Source: Stenogyne calaminthoides (taxonomy: Eukaryota; Streptophyta; Magnoliopsida; Lamiales; Lamiaceae). From it: a stretch of DNA of 64,000 bases. The notes beneath the pieces were generated by a model that worked only from the letters and a program-made list of their open reading frames with translations, searched no databases and had not been told where the DNA came from. The position numbers and the translations under genes are program-made. Of this stretch, positions 58,939 through 64,000 are shown piece after piece (the first letter of the stretch is position 1; every line of letters begins with the position of its first letter). The DNA is taken from the NCBI GenBank assembly GCA_037126765.1, contig JBBCBC010000035.1:558001-622000 (forward strand), in the 5' to 3' direction.

Positions 58939-59310
58939 TCACATATACAATACTAAATCCATGTTACAGGTCAGGAAATACCCATCATCACTAATCCCGT
59001 CATCCCAATCGGCACCCAAAGCACAGAGGACATGGGGCACCTCCGTAATGGCGGCGGCAAATCCGCCATTCGGGTGGCAGCAAAACTTGGCAATGACCGT
59101 ATGGTCATCCTCCGATGAAGGTGAGACCAGAAACGGGGGAAAGGCAGGGATGGACTGAATATCGGAGGCCATATGTATAGAGCGGGAGAAGCCCGTCGCC
59201 GGAGGGTGCTTCAAAGTGGGGGACTCACCGGAATCACCCATAACTAAGCTTGGGGGCGATGTATGGGGAGAGCATAGGGGGCAAAATGTGTTGTGTATTT
59301 CTAAAAATCC
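58939..59310 (-). pseudogene. Second antisense 5' exon in element 5
   Basis: A TATA box at 59314-59324 (- strand) precedes an ORF. The likely start is MGDSGESPTLKHPP at about 59240. FLVSPSSEDDHTVIAKF here matches FMVSSSSDDDNTTIAEL of the main antisense gene. The frame ends at 58939. It is a copy of the first exon region without the rest of the gene. Confidence 0.65.
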
Positions 59311-59313
59311 CGC

Positions 59314-59324
59314 CCTATTTATAG
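59314..59324 (-). promoter_or_regulatory. Antisense TATA box (copy 2)
   Basis: CTATAAATAGG on the - strand, about 75 bp before the putative ATG. Confidence 0.5.
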
Positions 59325-59384
59325 ATGAAAGGCGGGGGTGAAAATGCAATATTTCGACTCTCGAGCCCCCTCAAAGAAATTGGC

Positions 59385-59645
59385 GCCGCACGGGCAGCGC
59401 GTAGGCAGTACGCGACTCCTGGTTGGTTCGAATCACGACATGCGGCATCACCAAATACCCAGGCCATCATTACGGATTTGTCACACATCACACCGATTCA
59501 GAAAATCAAGGCGAGTGTTTGCCTCCCCAAGGATGGGATTTCAACGGAGGCACACTTCCCAAGTCCGACCTGTCAAAAGTCGATGGAAAAAATAAGTTCA
59601 AGTCAAGACCCGGAGGCGAGCTCGCGACCTCGACTTGGGGGGACG
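59385..59645. repeat. Direct repeat, copy 1 (antisense promoter upstream region)
   Basis: It aligns with 62905-63165: GGGCAGCGCGTA, the CATCATTAC..TTGTCACA stretch and GATCAAGGCGAGTGT / AATCAAGGCGAGTGT followed by CCCCAAGGATG. By eye roughly two thirds of the bases agree. Confidence 0.75.
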
Positions 59646-60930
59646 AAATATGGGAGTTTTATTTAATAAGACAAACACCAGATGAGATGAAAAATGAAAT
59701 AACTACTTCCATTTATAAAGACTCGAAGGTCGGGAGGTTGTTCATTACAAATCAAAGCCCGATGACCGGTACAGTGAAAAAAGAAAAATAAAAAGGAGTG
59801 GTAGCGACGCAACTTCAATCCTTCTCGGCAGGGGCAGTTGGGGGTGGAGTGCTGACCGTCCCGAAAGGAGGCTCCTGTTGTGTGACCACCGGCGGATCGA
59901 CCACCGAGCTTGTTATCTTCTCCACAATGGGCTCGGAGGGCATGTCAACTGCTGGGGGAATGACCTCCGAGCTCGGCGTCTCCTCCATAATGGGCTCGGG
60001 GGAAATGATAATTGCAGGGGGGACGACCTCCGAGCTTAGCACCTCCTCCACGCTGGGTTCAGAAGATATGACAACAGGGGGATCACCCTCCAAAGAGTCG
60101 GGGAGAGGGCGCACGATCTGCCTTAGATCCGGAAAGAACGAGAGATCAATGCCCATGTCCTCCAAGTCTCGGATCTCCAGCAGAACATCGGGGGCCAGGG
60201 GGTTGTCACAGACGTAGTCTTTGAGGTCGGCGACAAGCCCAACAAGGTCGCCAGTAGGGTTCGCCCGATGATAGATTCGGATGGCACCGATGACAGGGTA
60301 CACAAAATTGGCGTTTACCACCTCAGCGGCCTTGAACTGGACCTCCCTGGTATCCAGCTCCCCCTTCACTCCGGCCAGCTCCGCTCTCAGACCGGCCTCC
60401 ACCTCGGCCACCTTTCTCTCCGCCTGGATCGTCTTTAGTTGTTCGGCCGCCAGCGCGGCCACCGCCTCGGTCTGCCGTCCTTTCGCCCGGGACAACGTCA
60501 ATCTCTCCATGGCCAGCCCACCCTCCATCTCAGCCAGGAGACCCTCGAGGGATGAGATCTGCAGATGGTGCTCGTAATTGGCTTTCTCCACCCCCTTCTG
60601 GGTCCCGGCCGCCCCAAGATCGCCTTGGCCTGATCAGCTACCCTAGCCTGCGACTCCCGGAGATGTCAGAGTTCGGTCTCCATTTGAGCGCTGGTCCACT
60701 CCAGATAAAGGGCCACCTTTTGGGTGTGGACCATGGCCGAGTACATGTTGCCCATCATCTTTTGGCGATGAGCGTTTACGTGATCGGTGTGCGTCCACGC
60801 CCGGGGCAGGTTATGCACACTGCGGGAGATATAGCCCGGCCACTTACTGAGAAGCTCGGTTGATTGAAGTGGAGGGCTCCTAAGGAAGCTAACCACCTCT
60901 GGGAAAAAGTCAGTGGGGCCGAGTTCAAGG

Positions 60931-61007
60931 CTGTAAGAGAAAGCCGAGTCGTCAGAACACTGAGAATAATACGAAAAAAGTCATGCAGATTGTGATGAGA
61001 ACTTACT
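60931..61007 (-). other. Intron 3 of the antisense gene
   Basis: GTAAGT donor and TCTCTTACAG acceptor on the - strand, 77 bp. An alternative AG 29 bases earlier (60960-60961) would leave the frame that matches the downstream exon. Confidence 0.7.
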
Positions 61008-61445
61008 CGTTCACCCGCTCCTCCTCCCAGCCTAGGAACGAGTCATCATCCTCATAACGACCTCTCCTTCGGGCCGGCGAAGCAGGCCGCGAGCTGATGG
61101 GCGGCGAGGTCGGGGGCAAGGTAACCGGCTGCAATGTGGGGCGGACTCGATCTGACATCCCGAAGCCCCTGTTGATTTTTGATTCATAAGTCATAATCTC
61201 CTCCCTCACTTTCTTCTGAGCATGCCCGGAAGTCGGCGGAGTCAACCCTGTAGCCTTCCTCTAGGCTTTGTCGACGGCGGGAGGGCCAGTAAGGGCCGAG
61301 CTTGGTGGAGCGACCTCGGCAGGGGGCGGTCTCGGGGGAGCGACCTCGGGGGCCGCCATTCGCCTCATTTATCCCAAAATAGATTTCTTGCGAGAGGCCA
61401 TGACATCCGCAGGAGGCTTGCGATGATAGATGGGAATGTTGGGGA

Positions 61446-61523
61446 CTGCAGAAGCATTGAAAGGGTAGTCGGTCAGACAGGTCGACACCAAAAATTTAAT
61501 AAGCACGGAGTAAGGCTACTTAC
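61446..61523 (-). other. Intron 2 of the antisense gene
   Basis: GTAAGT donor and CTTCTGCAG acceptor on the - strand, 78 bp, phase kept. Confidence 0.75.
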
Positions 61524-61685
61524 AGGGGATGTTCAAATGACGCGGGTAAGTGTACATGTCGGCGTTGAGTCGGTCAAGCTTAGAGTTCAAAGTGTTTACA
61601 TCCCGCCTGCTCGGTGGAGTGTCGCGAACAATGTCAAACGCCTCTTTGAAGTCCCAGTAAAGGTCGGCAGCAGTGGGTGTGAAAA

Positions 61686-61748
61686 CTGTAAAAGAAGAGG
61701 AGAATTAGATCAGTACAAGTATCTAAGTCGGAAGAAGGCGAAACTTAC
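61686..61748 (-). other. Intron 1 of the antisense gene
   Basis: GTAAGT donor and TTTTACAG acceptor on the - strand, 63 bp. Removing it joins GACCGTG to TTTTCACACC in frame. Confidence 0.75.
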
Positions 61749-62836
61749 CACGGTCGACCCGATTGGCATAGTCGGTGGGGACAATGATGGGCAGTGTGCT
61801 CGATGGGTCTACAGACTCCCACGGCCCCCCGATGAACCACCATTTATTATGCCATCCCTCGACCTTATTTGGGATCCCGCTCACGAGCTCCCGACCTTTA
61901 TGAAGCCGCATGGCATTATAGCCGCCGACCTGGTGGATGGGTGTCATCACAAAGGCCAGCTCGCCTGGGGTTGGTAGTCGGCGTAGCCCGGCCTGCCCGA
62001 GTACGGTCATAGTAGAAAGTATGTAACTCCATCCATTAGGAGTGATCTGGGTCAAGCTCTGGTTCCAAGCCGCCAATAGATGAGAGATAGCCGGGTAGAG
62101 CGGAAACTGGATCCCGGCCTCCATTGTTTGCTCATTGACCGCGATCATCCCGGGTGGCGGCTGGTCGGCGCTTTCGTCCGAGGTCACCGCATAAAAGTGC
62201 ACATCCCGAGGGACCTTGTAAAGGCGGTGGAGGAATCGCACGTAGCTATCGGTAAGAACCGACTTATTTTTCTCAAGCGATGCTACGAAGTCTGACCTGA
62301 CCAACCTCCGGTAGTCGCGGGCGGGTCTCTAGTATGGGGCCTGGGCCTTATAAGAGCGATAGTTAAAAGCCCGCTCGTAGGCCCCATATTTTCAGGCCAA
62401 GTTAGAAGACCCAGACCTCTCCTCCCTCGCCGGCGCGGTCGTACGAAGGGAACTCGGCTCCAGGGCAGGAATGTGTGTGATTTCTTCCAACTCCAACAAG
62501 AATGGTCATCGTCATCTTCATCGTCGTCTCGACCAGCACCGGAGGCACTGGCAGTCAAAGGCTTTGCAGGGTTAGGGACGGCGATCTCACTTTGGTCGAG
62601 GTGGTACAATTCGGCGATTGTCGTGTTGTCGTCATCGGATGACGAAGAAACCATGAACGGATGGGGCGTAGGAGCAGAATTGGAGCCGGATGCAATTGAT
62701 GTGAAATAAAAAGTAGACGGTTACCTGAAAAGCAGTGGGATCTCTGAAAGCTGGCCGGAAAAATGGTTGCAGAGGCTCGTATTTTGTAACTCTGGGGTGC
62801 GAGGAAAACGAAGGGTTTTAAGTATGGAACCTTAGG

Positions 62837-62847
62837 CCTATTTAAAG
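62837..62847 (-). promoter_or_regulatory. Antisense TATA box (copy 1)
   Basis: CTTTAAATAGG on the - strand, upstream of the main antisense gene. Confidence 0.5.
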
Positions 62848-62904
62848 AGAAAGACGGGGGGGTCGATAGTGCAAATACGGATTCTCGAGGGCCCCCTCGG
62901 AAAT

Positions 62905-63165
62905 TGAGGTCACGCGGGCAGCGCGTATGAAGCACGAGATCGTTGGTTGGGCGAGCTCGCGGCTTGGAATGCCACCTGTCTGCCATACCATCATTACAAT
63001 TCTGTCACATGTCACGTCGGTTTGGGAGATCAAGGCGAGTGTACGACTCCCCAAGGATGAAGATTTGACTCGGGTACATGTCCCGAGGCTAACTTGCCAT
63101 AAGTCGATAAACAACGACGTTTCAAGACGAGGCCACAAAGCAAGCTTGCGACCTCGCCTTGAGGG
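62905..63165. repeat. Direct repeat, copy 2
   Basis: Partner of 59385-59645. It lies between the antisense promoter and the right LTR. Confidence 0.75.
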
Positions 63166-63170
63166 GAAAT
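63160..63170 (+). other. Polypurine tract of element 5
   Basis: TGAGGGGAAAT directly before the right LTR. Confidence 0.7.
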
Positions 63171-63808
63171 TGTTGCAAGGGGAAATATCCCGTCCTGAGG
63201 AAGGCCGAGATCAAACCGTCTTATGGTCAGCTTATTATCCGACTTCATCCAGCTTAGAGGAAGACTTGAAGCGACCTCAAAAGGTCGGTAAGTCGTGGGA
63301 AATTTGAGAAGCTACGCAGGTCGCGGGGGCGGCTTGGGATAGCAAAGAGGTCGCGAAGCGACTTGGGAGAACCCGGAAGTCGGGACCGACTTGTCTCGAG
63401 TTCAGTTGAAGATAAACATGGAAAAGATTTGGGTAGTTAGTGAGGCAGATTTCTCGGAACATAACCAGGGTAAGTGTATCTGTGAGCGCGACTTGCGGGA
63501 CAAGAAAGGGAATCCAAGCCTGGCGGCTGAAACCCTAAGTTGGTCCACGAGAAGAAGCCCAAGAAGATTGTAACCCTATATCTGTGTCTATAAATATAAC
63601 TTGTATTGCACATTGTAAAGGATCGAAATCTTAGTATCCTAGGCAGAAACTATACATAAAATATCCTGGCTTGGTGGCCCCAGACGTAGTCTATTTCACA
63701 GACGAACTGGGTAACCAAATTGCGTGTTATTTATTGCTTTCACCATTATATTGATTGGTGTCTATCGAATTACTTATTTGTTCGTCGGTAATCAAACCGG
63801 GTACAACA
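63171..63808 (+). repeat. Right LTR of element 5, shared with the next unit
   Basis: TGTTGCAAGGGG ... GGGTACAACA, 638 bp like the left one. PPT on the left and PBS on the right show that it serves two internal regions. Confidence 0.93.
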
Positions 63809-64000
63809 ATTGGCGCCGTCTGTGGGAAGCACAATTCCTACGAAATCATTATGTTCAAAGGAAAACCCATCTCGTTTTTGATCAATATCGATGGCAAGCA
63901 ACCAAGGAAATCCTAACGGGCAAGAGCTGGACGCCCGCGATGGGGAAGAGGCCTCTATGAGCTCTCAACATACCAGCTCACATCGCGCTCGCCAGCCAAA
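63809..64000 (+). mobile_element. Start of a second Gypsy internal region
   Basis: PBS ATTGGCGCCGTCTGTGGG at 63809, then the Gag start MASNQGNPNGQELDARDGEE at 63891. It matches 52659-52850 with few changes and runs off the window. Confidence 0.9.

Larger units (their letters stand above)
59815..62720 (-). pseudogene. Spliced antisense gene of element 5 (four or more exons)
   Basis: Main antisense gene. Exon 1 runs from about 62707/62654 to 61749, exon 2 61685-61524, exon 3 61445-61008, exon 4 60930-59815. Introns of 63, 78 and 77 bp begin GTAAGT and end CAG, and reading phase is kept over each junction. Exon 1 encodes a region with TPNGWSYILSTMTVLG and HNKWWFIGGPWE, like the plant Gypsy-associated domain annotated as putative gypsy-type transposon (Transposase_28); this is pattern recognition. 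Exon 4 encodes a long coiled coil (LEGLLAEMEGGLAMERL...) with an acidic Pro/Val-rich tail. Lesions: frameshift and TAG near 62290-62335, stops in exon 3 near 61370 and 61260, a stop at 60666 and a frameshift near 60600. Confidence 0.8.
52021..63808 (+). mobile_element. Element 5: Ty3/Gypsy retrotransposon, Tat lineage
   Basis: It has LTRs of 638 bp, a PBS TTGGCGCCGTCTGTGGG, gag, protease, RT, RNase H, a second RNase H of archaeal type, integrase without chromodomain, then a 4.8-kb region with antisense genes, PPT and LTR. The second RNase H and the antisense region fit the Tat/Retand group. Stops at 55504 and 56350 and frameshifts in gag and integrase make it non-functional. The right LTR is followed by another PBS and gag start, so it belongs to a tandem array. 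Confidence 0.93.

Overview
The window is plant nuclear DNA made almost entirely of nested LTR retrotransposons. The evidence is Ty1/Copia and Ty3/Gypsy polyproteins of plant type, a PBS complementary to initiator methionine tRNA on the Copia elements, TG...CA long terminal repeats with 5-bp target duplications, and a Tat-type Gypsy element with a second RNase H and an antisense gene. No complete host gene, tRNA, rRNA or CRISPR array was found. The species cannot be told from the sequence; a repeat-rich, probably heterochromatic block of a flowering plant fits best.

Layout. 1-1188 is the end of a Copia LTR cut by the window edge, followed by 349 bp of unassigned DNA. An LTR starting at 1538 carries a complete Copia insertion, element 3 (3086-12081, + strand, TSD GTTCT), and ends at 12181. 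A 251-bp internal remnant follows, then a second LTR (12433-27642). That LTR is split by a Sirevirus-like Copia, element 1 (12569-26495, - strand, TSD CGTAT). From 27643 the DNA is inside element 2, a second Sirevirus-like Copia (- strand, 5' LTR 39968-41785). The reverse transcriptase of element 2 is split by a 2.2-kb solo LTR (32915-35082). Another truncated LTR follows to 42726. 42727-45537 is unassigned DNA with two minisatellites, one of 43 bp and one of about 70 bp. Element 4, a third Sirevirus-like element, starts inside the second minisatellite at 45538 (- strand). Its 5' side is cut at 52021 by element 5, a Tat-lineage Gypsy (+ strand, LTRs 52021-52658 and 63171-63808). After its right LTR a second internal region starts and runs off the window, so element 5 is part of a tandem array.

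How the genes work together. Elements 1, 2 and 4 share the order gag, protease, integrase, reverse transcriptase, RNase H, then a long extra ORF (ORF3) before the 3' LTR; element 4 keeps only the end of this order. ORF3 has coiled-coil segments and no visible signal peptide or membrane span. In all three elements it contains the same 14-bp polypurine-tract-like sequence read as codons. Element 5 has gag, protease, reverse transcriptase, RNase H, archaeal-type RNase H and integrase on the + strand. Behind pol, on the - strand, is a gene with at least four exons and three phase-consistent introns. Its promoter and 5' exon region is present a second time nearer pol. All elements carry stops or frameshifts, so none looks autonomous.

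A caution on data quality: several patches, mostly in element 1 and neighbouring LTRs, differ from their intact relatives mainly where the relative has CTG or CAG. This looks more like a consensus or base-calling artefact at methylated CHG sites than like evolution, and it may explain part of the apparent decay.
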